DNA of 64,000 nt from Dermatophilaceae bacterium Soc4.6 (GCA_039889245.1 JAZGVH010000002.1:4030001-4094000), one strand, 5' to 3'; shown: positions 39,464-49,624, numbered from the stretch's first letter. Made by a program: numbers and translations. Notes: a model not told the origin generated them from the sequence alone.

Positions 39464-41020
39464 GTGACCCAGGATCCGAGCGCCCCGCCACTGCCTCGTT
39501 CGCCGTCGGCCGCGGTGGGCATCCCCGCCGCCTCGGTGCTCGGCGTGCTCGACGAGCTCGACGCCCGAGGGCTCGAGCTGCACAGCCTGATGGTGGTCCG
39601 CCACGGATCGGTTGCGGCGCAAGGGTGGTGGGCTCCATACAGCCCTGACCGGGTGCACCTGCTCTACTCCCTCAGCAAGTCGTTCACCTCGTCGGCGGTG
39701 GCGTTCGCCGTCGCTGAGGGCCTCTGCTCGCTCACCGACCTCGTCGTCGACCTGCTGCCCGACCATGTGCCGGCAGACCTCGACGACCGCGTGGCCGCCC
39801 TCACCCTGCACGACGTGCTGTCGATGTCGACGGGTCACCGCGAGGACACCCTCGACCGTGCCTACGCCCTCGAGCCGCACGATGTGGCGAAGGGCTTCCT
39901 GCGGCTGCGACCCGACGACCCGATCGGCTCGCGGCACGCCTACAACAACGCCTGCACCTACGTGGCCGGGCTCGTCGTGCAGGAGCGCTCGGGCCAGTTC
40001 CTGCTCGACTACCTGCGTCCGCGGCTCCTCGAGCCCCTGGGTATCCGGCCCGGTCGGTGGGACGCCGACGCCGGTGGCCGGGCTCTCGGCTTCTCGGGCC
40101 TGCACCAGCGCACGCACGACATCGCCCGCTTCGGGCAGCTGCTCCTGCAACGGGGGAGGTGGCAGGGCGAGCAGCTGCTGCCCGCCGGATGGGTCGAGCT
40201 CGCCACCGGCAGGCACGTCGACAACCGCGACCCGGGTGGCAACGCCGACTGGTCGCAGGGCTACGGCTACCAGTACTGGCGGTCACGCCACGGCTACCGG
40301 GGTGACGGGGCCTTCGGCCAGTTCTGCGTCGTGGTGCCCGAGGCCGACCTGGTCATCGCCACGACCGGCTGCACCGAAGACATGCAGGCCGTGCTCGACG
40401 TGTTCTGGGACGTGCTCCTGCCCGGTCTCGACACGGTCCAGGTCGGCGAGGCCGGCGAGGCGGGCGAGGCGGCGGCGCAGTTGCAGCTCACCGACCGGCT
40501 AGAGGCCCTTGCCCTGCCGGTCGTGACAGGCACCCTCGAGGCCGCAGCAGCCCCGCGACAGCCGGTCACCTTCACCGTCGAGCCCGGACCCACCGGGCCG
40601 TATGCCTCTCCCATCCCGGCAGGGTCCTGGTCGCCCGATGGGCCGCTGGCCCCGGGGGCCTCGCTCACCGTCAGCCCCGGCGCGCCCGACGCGCCCGATG
40701 CGCCCGATGGTGACACCCTGCTCGATCTCGTGCTCGGCGACGTCACCCTGCGGGTCCCGTGCGGCCGGGGGCGCTGGGCCGAGGGCCGCCTGGGGTCGGC
40801 TCCGGGTGTCGCTCGCGGCCCGCGGGCCCTGTCGCCGATGCCGCCCACGCCGGTGGTGTGCCGGGGCGGGTGGACGACCGCGGAGACCTTCGAGGCCGAC
40901 CTCGTCCTGATCGAGACCCCTCACCGGATTCGCCTGACGGGCACGGGTTCGGTGCTGCAGGCGACGTGGAACGTGGCGCCCCTCGCGGGGAGGCGGCTCG
41001 AGGCCCACCTGCCGTGGTGA
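39464..41020 (+). CDS. Serine hydrolase of the beta-lactamase/class C family
   Basis: 518 residues. The catalytic motif S-x-x-K is SLSK (Ser69, Lys72) and the second motif is YNN (Tyr about 160), as in class C beta-lactamases, DD-peptidases and 6-aminohexanoate-dimer hydrolases. About 330 residues form this domain. A C-terminal 180-residue extension is beta-rich, with Gly-Glu-Ala and Ala-Pro-Asp repeats near its start, and of unknown role. There is no signal peptide, which argues against antibiotic resistance and for a cytosolic esterase or amidase. The start is fixed by the -10 box. Confidence 0.82.
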   Translation: MTQDPSAPPLPRSPSAAVGIPAASVLGVLDELDARGLELHSLMVVRHGSVAAQGWWAPYSPDRVHLLYSLSKSFTSSAVAFAVAEGLCSLTDLVVDLLPDHVPADLDDRVAALTLHDVLSMSTGHREDTLDRAYALEPHDVAKGFLRLRPDDPIGSRHAYNNACTYVAGLVVQERSGQFLLDYLRPRLLEPLGIRPGRWDADAGGRALGFSGLHQRTHDIARFGQLLLQRGRWQGEQLLPAGWVELATGRHVDNRDPGGNADWSQGYGYQYWRSRHGYRGDGAFGQFCVVVPEADLVIATTGCTEDMQAVLDVFWDVLLPGLDTVQVGEAGEAGEAAAQLQLTDRLEALALPVVTGTLEAAAAPRQPVTFTVEPGPTGPYASPIPAGSWSPDGPLAPGASLTVSPGAPDAPDAPDGDTLLDLVLGDVTLRVPCGRGRWAEGRLGSAPGVARGPRALSPMPPTPVVCRGGWTTAETFEADLVLIETPHRIRLTGTGSVLQATWNVAPLAGRRLEAHLPW

Positions 41021-41029
41021 GCCCGGTGC

Positions 41030-41035
41030 TATGGT
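41030..41035 (+). promoter_or_regulatory. -10 box of leuL-leuA
   Basis: TATGGT, 6 nt before the GTG of the leader peptide, so transcription should start at or next to that codon. Confidence 0.55.
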
Positions 41036-41041
41036 CGAGCC

Positions 41042-41086
41042 GTGCGTTTTGAGCTGCTCCTCCTTCGCTGCCGCGACGAGGCCTGA
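41042..41086 (+). CDS. leuL: Leucine attenuator leader peptide
   Basis: A 14-codon ORF, GTG to TGA, encodes MRFELLLLRCRDEA with four consecutive leucine codons (CTG CTC CTC CTT). It lies 73 nt upstream of leuA and is translated from the very 5' end of the transcript. Ribosome stalling when leucyl-tRNA is scarce would change pairing of the hairpin that begins at its last codons. Leader peptides of this kind are known before actinobacterial leuA genes. Confidence 0.85.
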   Translation: MRFELLLLRCRDEA

Positions 41087-41106
41087 CACGGCCCCCCTCG
41101 TCGCGG
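41071..41106 (+). promoter_or_regulatory. leuA attenuator hairpin
   Basis: An 11-bp perfect stem (41071-41081 with 41096-41106) and 14-nt loop. The left arm lies within the last codons of leuL, so a ribosome finishing or stalled on the peptide controls its formation. No T-tract follows, so control could act on transcription or on leuA translation. Confidence 0.7.
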
Positions 41107-41150
41107 AGTCGTGTGTGTCCGGCCGGACCACCCCCGCAGACGAGAACTGA

Positions 41151-42890
<1,740 letters not shown>

Positions 42891-42903
42891 GCGGTCGCCG
42901 ACG

Positions 42904-43926
42904 ATGAGTGGCACCGGAGCGCGTTACCTCCTGGGGGGCTACACCCAGGGCCCGGGTCAGGGTCTGGGTGTCGTCGAGCTCGTCAGCGGTGTGTGGGGCC
43001 GACCCCGGGTGGTCGCCGAGACCGACGACCCCTCGTGGGTCGCCCTGTCACCCGACGGTCGGACCGTGTACGCCGTGGCCGAGCGAGAGGTCGGCGGGGT
43101 CGCCGCGTGGCGGGTCGGCTCGGGTGACGAGCACCCGTGGGCCCTCCTGGGCGACGAACAGGAGACCGGTGGCTCCTTCCCCTGTCACCTGGCGGTCAGT
43201 GCCGACGCTCGACACCTCCTGGTGGCGAACTACGGGTCCGGATCGGTCAGCGTCCACCCGCTGCTCGCTGACGGGTCCGTCGGCGCGAGAACGGATCTCG
43301 TGCAGCACGTGGGCCCGGTAGGACCCAACCGGAAGCGGCAGGACGGCCCGCACGCCCATCAGGTGACGGTGACGCGCGACGGGCACGTGCTCGTGTGCGA
43401 CCTCGGTCTCGACTGCGTCATCGGCTACGCGCTGTCGCAGGACGGCCGGCTCCGCGAGGTCGCCCGATCCACCTTCGCCCCTGGCTCCGGTCCCCGGCAC
43501 CTCGCCGTGTCGGGTGACGGACGCACGGCCTGGGTGGTCAGCGAGCTGACGTCCACCGTCGTGACCTGCCGGGTCGACGGCCCGGTCGTCACCCCCCTGA
43601 CCTCGGTCTCCACGCGCGCTCCGCACCGGCAGCTCGACAACCTCGCCGCAGCCCTGCTCGTCAGCCCGGACGGATGCCGCGTGCTGGCGTCGAACCGAGG
43701 CGACGACACCGTGTCCGTCTTCGACGTCGAGGTGGGGGGAGGGCTGCGGCGGGACACCCTCCAGGCCGCCGGAGGTCACTGGCCGCGGGACCTCGCGTGG
43801 GGTCCGGACGGCGAGCTGCTCGTGGCGGCCGAGCGGTCCGATCTCGTGGTGCGGCTCGACCCCGTCGACGGTGCACCGAGCGCTGTCGGCTGGTCGCGCC
43901 CGACCTGCCTGGTGCGCCTGCACTGA
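42904..43926 (+). CDS. Lactonase family protein (YbhE/YkgB-type beta-propeller)
   Basis: 340 residues forming a seven-bladed propeller with repeats such as WVALSPDGRTVYAVAE, HLAVSADARHLLVANYGSGSVSV, and LLVSPDGCRVLASNRGDDTVSVFDV. Related proteins hydrolyse 6-phosphogluconolactone (Pgl of the YbhE type) or other lactones. It begins 13 nt after leuA, so it may be read with it, although no leucine link is known. No signal peptide. Confidence 0.8.
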   Translation: MSGTGARYLLGGYTQGPGQGLGVVELVSGVWGRPRVVAETDDPSWVALSPDGRTVYAVAEREVGGVAAWRVGSGDEHPWALLGDEQETGGSFPCHLAVSADARHLLVANYGSGSVSVHPLLADGSVGARTDLVQHVGPVGPNRKRQDGPHAHQVTVTRDGHVLVCDLGLDCVIGYALSQDGRLREVARSTFAPGSGPRHLAVSGDGRTAWVVSELTSTVVTCRVDGPVVTPLTSVSTRAPHRQLDNLAAALLVSPDGCRVLASNRGDDTVSVFDVEVGGGLRRDTLQAAGGHWPRDLAWGPDGELLVAAERSDLVVRLDPVDGAPSAVGWSRPTCLVRLH

Positions 43927-43975
43927 CCGGACAGGTGCCGCGCGCAGGGGTGGGAGCGTGCGCGGCCCGGGCTCG

Positions 43976-43981
43976 TATCCT
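43976..43981 (+). promoter_or_regulatory. -10 box of the histidine kinase gene
   Basis: TATCCT, 6 nt before ATG 43988. Confidence 0.4.
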
Positions 43982-43987
43982 GCTCGG

Positions 43988-45286
43988 ATGAGACCCGGAG
44001 GCCTCCGGCCGTCGTCGAGCGAGGGCGGCCGGCTGCGCCGCACGACCTGGAGGCTCGGTCTGGTGACCGGGGTGCTCGTCCTCGCCAGCGTCGCCCTCAC
44101 GGCCCTGGCGGTCGCGTGGGCCTTCTCGCGCGCCACCGACAGCGAGACGAACGACCTGCTCACCCAGTCCGTCGCACGCAGCAGCGATCCGGCGCTCGCG
44201 GCGCCGGGGACCTACCTCGTGACGCTTGGCCCGGACGGTCTGGCGGTCACCCCCGGGATCCCGGCCGGCCTGCCCGACCGTGACGCTCTCGACCGGGTGG
44301 CCGCTGGAGGGCCGACCGAGCAGGGCGTCATCGATGTCGACACCACCTCCGGTGCTCGTTACTACGTGGTGCGCACGATGCGTCGGGAGGGTCTCGTGGT
44401 GCAGGCGGTCGTCGACCACACGCAGACCGAGGAGGCTCAGGAGCGACTCCGTGCCGCGCTCGTCCTCGCCGTCGGGATCGGAGCCGTGCTGGCGGCGGCA
44501 GTCGCCAGCGTGGTGGCCCGGCGCGCCGCACGACCCCTCGTCGCCGTCATCGCTGCGCAGCGTCGCTTCGTGGCGGACGCGAGCCACGAGCTGCGTACGC
44601 CGCTCACCCTGCTGAGCACGAGGGCCCAGCTGCTGGCGCGGCGGCACGCGCGCGGGGGCGAGGACGTCGCGGTCCGGGACGACCTCGAGGCCCTGGTGCG
44701 CGACGTCTCCGTGCTCTCCTCCATCCTCGACGACCTCCTGCTAGCGGCGGATCCCGAGGCCGACCGGGTGTGGGAGACCATCAGGGTCGGCGACCTCGCT
44801 CGTGAGGTGAGCGAGTCGGCGCAGGCCCACGCGGCCTCGCAGGGTGTCGACGTCGTCGTGACCGTCCGGGACGCGGTCGATCGGGAGGGCGCGGACGGGT
44901 CGATATCGAGGGGGTCCGACACGAGGGTGGTCGCCGTGCCGGTGGCCCTGCGTCGGGCGATCACCGCCCTGATCGACGGAGGGATCGACCACGCGTCCAC
45001 CAGGGTGGACGTGCAGGTGCGCCGCGAGGGGGCGCGCGTGGTCGTGCTCGTCGCCGATGACGGACCGGGGGTCCCCGGGGCCGACGACGAGGAGCGCCAG
45101 CTGGTCTTCGCCCGCTTCCACCACCGGCCGGGTGGGGCGGGAGCAGCCAGGAGCCGCACCCACCACGGGATCGGTCTGGCCCTCGTCGCCGAGGTCGTCG
45201 AGACGCTCGGCGGCACGGTGCGCGTCGCTCCTCGCGCGGACGGTCAGGCGGGCGCTGCCTTCACGATCAGCCTCCCGGCCGCCTGA
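43988..45286 (+). CDS. Sensor histidine kinase with atypical N-box
   Basis: 432 residues. Two membrane helices (about 28-50 and 155-178) enclose an extracytoplasmic sensor of about 100 residues. There is no clear HAMP domain. The H-box is FVADASHELRTPLTLLSTRAQ. In the ATPase domain G1 (DDGPGV), F-box (VFARFHH) and G2 (GIGLALVAEVV) are present, but the N-box reads ALIDGGIDHAS, so the Mg-ATP-coordinating Asn of the usual DNAxxH is Gly. That may weaken or abolish kinase activity. The partner response regulator lies 1.2 kb downstream, with two oppositely oriented genes between. Confidence 0.85.
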   Translation: MRPGGLRPSSSEGGRLRRTTWRLGLVTGVLVLASVALTALAVAWAFSRATDSETNDLLTQSVARSSDPALAAPGTYLVTLGPDGLAVTPGIPAGLPDRDALDRVAAGGPTEQGVIDVDTTSGARYYVVRTMRREGLVVQAVVDHTQTEEAQERLRAALVLAVGIGAVLAAAVASVVARRAARPLVAVIAAQRRFVADASHELRTPLTLLSTRAQLLARRHARGGEDVAVRDDLEALVRDVSVLSSILDDLLLAADPEADRVWETIRVGDLAREVSESAQAHAASQGVDVVVTVRDAVDREGADGSISRGSDTRVVAVPVALRRAITALIDGGIDHASTRVDVQVRREGARVVVLVADDGPGVPGADDEERQLVFARFHHRPGGAGAARSRTHHGIGLALVAEVVETLGGTVRVAPRADGQAGAAFTISLPAA

Positions 45287-45304
45287 CCGCGACACCGGCC
45301 CGAG

Positions 45305-45868
45305 TCAGCGCCACTCACCGTCGGCGATCCGCTCGCGATGCTCGGCATGGGGGTCGGCGCTCGCTGCCCGCCAGGCGAGGGTGAGCAGCCCTGCTACCCC
45401 GCAGGCCACCGTCGCATGCCGCAGGCCCAGCTCGTCCGCGGTGCCCAGCAGCAGTCCGTGGACGACGGCCAGCGGCCAGAGCAGGAGGCTGAGCCAGTGG
45501 ACGGCGCGCCACAGCGGCTCAGGCAGCCTGTGTCGCCACACCGAGGTGACGACGACCGCCACCACCAGGTCGACCGCGATCGTGCCGAGCCCCACCCACA
45601 CCCGCTCGTATCCGGAGGTGAAGGGTACGAGCGCCGAGATCAGGTCGATCGAGACGAAGGTCTCCGCGACGGCCGTCGCGACGTGCGTCAGGAGGAACGC
45701 CAGCAGGCCGAGGCTGAGCGAGCGGTGCAGGCCCATGACGACGGCGGCACGAGTGGCGCGGGGTGGGCGTCTCGACGCCACGACAGCCCCCAGACAGACC
45801 ACGAGAGTGAGCAGCACGATGCTCGCCACGCCGGTGGCCCGCGAGACGTACCAGAGCAGCTCGTTCAT
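45305..45868 (-). CDS. Ferric reductase-like transmembrane protein
   Basis: 187 residues with about five or six membrane helices. Paired His residues in HRSLSLGLLAFLLTHVATA and VHWLSLLLWPLAVVHGLLLG are spaced as in the heme-binding ferric-reductase/YedZ-like membrane domain. It lacks FAD and NAD domains, so it would need a partner. It follows the Ala-rich protein gene by 29 nt on the same strand, and a kinase and regulator flank the pair. ATG 45868; an in-frame GTG three codons upstream is possible. Confidence 0.78.
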   Translation of the reverse strand: MNELLWYVSRATGVASIVLLTLVVCLGAVVASRRPPRATRAAVVMGLHRSLSLGLLAFLLTHVATAVAETFVSIDLISALVPFTSGYERVWVGLGTIAVDLVVAVVVTSVWRHRLPEPLWRAVHWLSLLLWPLAVVHGLLLGTADELGLRHATVACGVAGLLTLAWRAASADPHAEHRERIADGEWR

Positions 45869-45897
45869 TGGTGCCACCCGTCCATCGTGGCTGTGGG

Positions 45898-46347
45898 TCA
45901 GGACCCGCTGGTGGTGGTCCCGCCGCTACCCGCGGCCGGACCCACGGGGGAGACCGGCGAAAAGCTCTGCGCCTGCGCCGCGGCCGCCTGGGCTGCAGCT
46001 GCGTCAGCGGCCGCCTGGGCTGCGGTGGCGGCCTGCGCCGCGGCTGCCTGCTGGGCTGCTGACCTGGCCTGGGCCGCCTGCTGTGCCGCCAGCGCGGCGG
46101 CCTCGCTGGCTGCGGCCTCCTGAGTGGCCGCCTTCTGGGCGGCCACCCTACGGGCCGTCGCCCGCTGAGCGGCTGCAGTGGTGGCTGCAGCCTGCGCTGC
46201 GCTCACCCGGGCGGAGGCGCCGACGGTGGCTGTGTGGTCGATGGCGAGGTGGGTGCTGAGGGCTCCCACTCCAGCGAGGGAGAGCGCCATGACGCTGCGT
46301 GAGATGGCCCGGGTGACGGTGAGGGCGCGGGGATGGTTCGTCGGCAT
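45898..46347 (-). CDS. Ala/Gln-rich secreted or membrane-anchored coiled-coil protein
   Basis: 149 residues. A basic N-terminus precedes one hydrophobic stretch (SRSVMALSLAGVGALSTHLAI), then about 90 residues that are almost entirely Ala, Gln, Arg and Glu (predicted helix, probably a coiled coil) and a Ser/Gly/Thr tail. Codon use in the helix is strongly biased to GCx, which gives long shadow frames, but the signal-like start and position support a real gene. Transcribed before the ferric-reductase-like gene. I recognise no family. Confidence 0.6.
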   Translation of the reverse strand: MPTNHPRALTVTRAISRSVMALSLAGVGALSTHLAIDHTATVGASARVSAAQAAATTAAAQRATARRVAAQKAATQEAAASEAAALAAQQAAQARSAAQQAAAAQAATAAQAAADAAAAQAAAAQAQSFSPVSPVGPAAGSGGTTTSGS

Positions 46348-46519
46348 GTCGGGGTCGTCCTCGGGTCGCTGGTCGGGCTCGGGGCCGGGTGGGTCCCCCC
46401 ACCATGGCGGGTGCGCCTTGGTGGCTCGTGAGACGGACCTGTCCGCCCCGTGTGCCGCTCTGAGAATCGCCCAGAAACGATGGGCGGCGACCCGGGCCAC
46501 GGCCCCGGTGGCGCCGCTC

Positions 46520-46525
46520 TATGGT
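46520..46525 (+). promoter_or_regulatory. -10 box of the response regulator gene
   Basis: TATGGT, 7 nt before ATG 46533. GGAGG (46526-46530) lies too close to serve as a normal ribosome site, so leaderless initiation is the better fit. Confidence 0.4.
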
Positions 46526-46532
46526 GGAGGAC

Positions 46533-47198
46533 ATGGCACCGCCACCTCGGCTCCTGCTCGTCGAGGACGACCTCGAGCTGGTGCTGATGCTCGAGGAGAT
46601 CCTCCGAGGCGAAGGATACGCCGTCGACGTCGCCCGCGACGGGCCACACGGTCTCGACCTCGGGCTGACCAGGGAGTACGACGTCGTGGTCCTGGACCGT
46701 GGCCTACCCGTCCTCGACGGCCTCGACCTCCTGTCCCGCCTGCGCCGCCGCGGCCGCTTCGTCCCCGTGCTCGTCCTGTCGGCCCTCGGCACGGCACGCG
46801 ACCGGGTGGAGGGCCTCGACGCCGGTGCCGAGGACTACCTGGTCAAGCCCTTCGACATCGAGGAGCTGCTCGCCCGGCTCCGGGCCTTGCGCCGACGGCA
46901 CGAGGAGCGGGCCGAGCGCCTGCCGATCCCTGGCGGATCGGTGTCGGTGTCGGCACCAGAAGTCCTGCGCGACAGCGGCGTCCGGGTCGAGCTGTCAGCG
47001 CGCGAGCATCTCTTCCTGTGCCAGCTCGCCCGCTTCCCCCGGCGGGTCTTCACGCGCGAGGAGCTGCTGGCCGGGGTCTTCGACGGGGCTGGCGATCCCG
47101 GGCTGGTCGACACCTACGTGCACTACCTGCGGCGCAAGCTCGACCGCCGCGTCGTCCGCACCGTGCGCGGTGTCGGCTACCAGCTCGGGGACGTCTGA
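46533..47198 (+). CDS. OmpR-family response regulator
   Basis: 221 residues. The receiver domain has the acidic pocket LLLVEDDLEL, the phosphoryl-accepting Asp in VVVLDRGLPVLDG and the switch Lys in YLVKPFDIEEL. The C-terminal winged helix (LSAREHLFLCQLARFPRRVFTREELLAGVF, then YVHYLRRKLDRRVVRTVRGVGYQL) binds DNA. It pairs with the histidine kinase upstream. The likely targets are the two genes between them, whose promoter is divergent from this one. ATG 46521 is an alternative start. Confidence 0.9.
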   Translation: MAPPPRLLLVEDDLELVLMLEEILRGEGYAVDVARDGPHGLDLGLTREYDVVVLDRGLPVLDGLDLLSRLRRRGRFVPVLVLSALGTARDRVEGLDAGAEDYLVKPFDIEELLARLRALRRRHEERAERLPIPGGSVSVSAPEVLRDSGVRVELSAREHLFLCQLARFPRRVFTREELLAGVFDGAGDPGLVDTYVHYLRRKLDRRVVRTVRGVGYQLGDV

Positions 47199-47228
47199 GT
47201 GGTCGTCGCGCGCGGTCTCCGTCGGAAC

Positions 47229-47306
47229 TCAGCGCACGCCCTGCACCCTGAACTGCACGGACACCCGCGGTCCCACCGCGGCCGACGTCTTGGGGACGGC
47301 GTGGTC
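47229..47306 (-). pseudogene. Orphan 3' end of alkB (left boundary of the island)
   Basis: Read on the minus strand, this encodes CDHAVPKTSAAVGPRVSVQF and then RVQGVR-stop, parallel to the last 26 residues of the intact AlkB at 53061-53693 (about 17 of 26 identical). Aligned without gaps, the 78 bp match the other copy at roughly 46 positions. The two share the block GCGTGGTC (47299-47306 and 53131-53138), and beyond it homology stops. It looks like the host's original alkB end displaced by an insertion. Confidence 0.7.
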
Positions 47307-47702
47307 GCACAACCATGCGCCTTGCTGTACGCGCAGGTACCTGGGGCGGTCAGGAGATGTAGGCTCCCGCGTGATCTGTCGTCGGAGCAGCGCTCTGGCC
47401 TGCGGTTTGACAAGAAGCTGAGACGCTCGCTTTCTCACTATCTTGTCCAGATCCTCAGTTGCGGCATACCGCAGGACGCCCCGGTCCCGGGGCACCGATC
47501 CGGACGGGCTAAGCGGGACGCCAACTGCGGCGGACCAAGGTTGCCCTCCGCAGCTCCCGCAGGGGTTCGGCTTGCGGGAACGCCCAGCGGCCGCCGCAAC
47601 TCTTGCGAACATCCCACGGCACCCAACCGAAAATGCGATCATCATGAGGTGCCGCGAAACTAATCGAGGGACCATCGCGGTCGTCACCGCGGCCTGCCTG
47701 TC
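47307..47702. other. Non-coding or unrecognised left part of the island
   Basis: About 400 nt with no convincing gene. Several overlapping frames are open on both strands, but none has a start, codon pattern or family match that I can support. A TTGACA occurs at 47407-47412 without a good -10 at normal spacing. Confidence 0.4.
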
Positions 47703-48038
47703 GTGGACGCCTCTGGTCTCAACCGCCTCCAGCCGGGCGCCGTGCGTGTCCTCGCCTTCATCGCCTGCGGGACCGTGTGGCTCGTCATCGTCGGCGTCAC
47801 GGCGGTGGTCAACACTACCGCAAGCCCGTTTTACCGGACCGTCGGCGCCGCGGCTGTGTTTGCTGGCGTTCTCACCGTCATCTCGTTCTAGCTCTACCTG
47901 CGGCCCGGCTTCCTCACCCACGAGGCCTGGCGCCGATCAGCACGGCGACATCTGTTCGGGTTGGCGCTACGCCACGCCTGGATCTGCACCGTCCCCGCCG
48001 CCCTGACCGTTTGGTACCTTACCGGCGATCGCTTCTGA
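47703..48038 (+). pseudogene. Small membrane protein interrupted by TAG
   Basis: GTG 47703 opens a frame with two hydrophobic segments (AFIACGTVWLVIVGVTAVV and VGAAAVFAGVLTVISF), stopped by TAG at 47889-47891. The same frame continues without interruption as LYLRPGFLTHEAWRRSARRH and a third hydrophobic segment up to TGA 48038, giving 111 codons. The continuous coding character on both sides suggests one gene with a nonsense mutation. Family not recognised. Confidence 0.5.
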
Positions 48039-48079
48039 TGCCATGGGCGAGTCTGCTGCACGGGGCGGAGACCGGCAGG

Positions 48080-48120
48080 ACACGCCCTGAGGTGTTTTGG
48101 GAAGGGATCGGCTACCGGAC
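48080..48120. repeat. Island repeat copy 1
   Basis: Contains CGCCCTGAGGTGT followed by GAAGGGATC and ACCGG; a related copy lies at 50107-50150. It sits just upstream of the glycosyltransferase promoter. Confidence 0.4.
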
Positions 48121-48128
48121 CGACCCCC

Positions 48129-48134
48129 TACGAT
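48129..48134 (+). promoter_or_regulatory. -10 box of the glycosyltransferase gene
   Basis: TACGAT, 6 nt before GTG 48141. Confidence 0.4.
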
Positions 48135-48140
48135 GCGCGG

Positions 48141-49268
48141 GTGACTCGACGCATGCTGTTCACCGCTGCGGGCGGCCACGGGCACCTGCAGCCGTTGCTG
48201 CCTCTGGCGGAGCAGGCCGCTCGCGCTGGTCACGAGGTCCTCGTGACTGCGGCTGCGTCACTCGCCGGGCACGTGACCTCTCGTGGCCTGGCGTTTGCCC
48301 CAACCGGCCCTGACCTGAAGCCCATCCACGCGCCCCTCGTCGTCCACTCTCTCGACAAGGAGCGGCGGGTCGTCGCTGACTACTTCGTGGCTCAGCTCGG
48401 TCACTCTCGCGCGACAGCGGTCCTTGACCTGTGCCGGGCCTGGCGACCAGATGTCGTCGTTCATGACGAGGTCGACTTCGGGGCTGCCGTCGCGGCCGAG
48501 GCAGCCGGGCTGCCACACGTGTCCGTCATCGTCATCGGCGCAGGCCGCTTCATCCTCGCCGAGCTCGTGCAAGAACCCCTGGCGCGCCTGTCATCGGACT
48601 TCGACGTCGACCCCCGCGGCAACGCCGAGCTCCGCCACGGACAGCTGACTCTGACCCCGTTCCCCGCATCGTTTCGGCACCCCAGTGACCGGCTACCCGG
48701 CAACGTCGTCGGTTACCACCTCCAGGCGCCGCCGAGGAGCACGGTTAGACAGGACGGCGCAGCGGCCTTCGTCACGCTCGGGACGATCTTTAACACCGAG
48801 TCGGGCGACCTCCTGCGAACAGCATCATTGGGCGCGGCCGCTTGCCCCGAAGTGGAAAGGGTCATCGTCGCGACCGGAGAGTACCTCGATCCGGCCGTCC
48901 TGGGTCAGCTGCCGCGTCACGTGGCTGTGCACCGGTTCGTCAGACAGGACGCCGTCTTGTCGGAGTGCGACCTCGTCGTCAGTCACGCCGGCTCAGGGAC
49001 GGTCCTTGGTGCCCTCAGCCAGGCCTTGCCCACCGTCAGCCTGCCCATGGGCGCTGATCAGCAGCTCAATGCCGATCGCTTGAAGGCACTTGGACTCGGT
49101 ATGACGCTCACCGCCGACGAAGCGGACGTCGACCAGGTACGTGACGCCGTCGCCGCCGTCCTCACGTCGGCTGCCATCGCTCAGAAGCTGGATGCGGTGC
49201 GCACCGAGATCTCCGCCCTGCCGGGCATCGAGGGAGCAATCCGGGCGGTCTCTGACCTCGTGGCATAG
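48141..49268 (+). CDS. GT1/MGT-type glycosyltransferase
   Basis: 375 residues of the UDP-glucosyltransferase/macrolide glycosyltransferase fold (GT-B). The N-terminal acceptor domain starts FTAAGGHGHLQPLLPLAEQA, with the His usually serving as catalytic base. The C-terminal donor domain carries the signature SHAGSGTVLGALSQALPTVSLPMGADQQLNADRL. Such enzymes decorate macrolides, glycopeptides or lipids with sugars from NDP donors; drug inactivation is one possible role. It is the best preserved gene of the island's left half. ATG 48153 is an alternative start. Confidence 0.85.
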   Translation: MTRRMLFTAAGGHGHLQPLLPLAEQAARAGHEVLVTAAASLAGHVTSRGLAFAPTGPDLKPIHAPLVVHSLDKERRVVADYFVAQLGHSRATAVLDLCRAWRPDVVVHDEVDFGAAVAAEAAGLPHVSVIVIGAGRFILAELVQEPLARLSSDFDVDPRGNAELRHGQLTLTPFPASFRHPSDRLPGNVVGYHLQAPPRSTVRQDGAAAFVTLGTIFNTESGDLLRTASLGAAACPEVERVIVATGEYLDPAVLGQLPRHVAVHRFVRQDAVLSECDLVVSHAGSGTVLGALSQALPTVSLPMGADQQLNADRLKALGLGMTLTADEADVDQVRDAVAAVLTSAAIAQKLDAVRTEISALPGIEGAIRAVSDLVA

Positions 49269-49459
49269 GCAACCCCACCGACAGCTGTCGCGACCCAACT
49301 CCACTCAGGGCGTGGGCAGCGCTTGTCCCGCTCGGGGATCCCTGACCGGGACGACACCCGAGCTGGCGCCCGTAGCGCCTACGAGGCAGGGCGTTGTCCG
49401 TTGTCGCCGGACTTCTAGGCTGTAATGTTGGCTTCCACCTGCGAGTACAGGAGTCTGCC
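49269..49459. other. Intergenic, island
   Basis: About 190 nt after the glycosyltransferase. I see no gene, hairpin or promoter that I can support. AGGAG at 49449-49453 belongs to the next small frame. Confidence 0.4.
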
Positions 49460-49624
49460 GTGACGAACTCTCAACCCCCCAGTGACGATGAGACCCAAAG
49501 ATAGCAAGCCCTCACTCTAGGCAACGCTTACGGAGGGATCAGTAACACAACCACGGGGACCAGTGTAAGATCAACGTATTCGATGCATTCAAAGCAGTAC
49601 GTTCGAAGGCAGTTCGTGCGATGA
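49460..49624 (+). pseudogene. Small 54-codon gene interrupted by TAG
   Basis: GTG 49460 has AGGAG 6 nt upstream. The frame reads MTNSQPPSDDETQR, TAG (49502-49504), then QALTLGNAYGGISNTTTGTS and further to TGA 49622-49624. Its end overlaps the ATG of the next gene (ATGA), the normal sign of translational coupling, which argues that the frame once ran through the TAG. No family is recognised. Confidence 0.45.

Noticed and set aside
39464-41020. Beta-lactamase-like protein as an antibiotic-resistance enzyme.
   Set aside because: It has no signal peptide and carries a long C-terminal extension; the motifs are shared by many esterases and peptidases.
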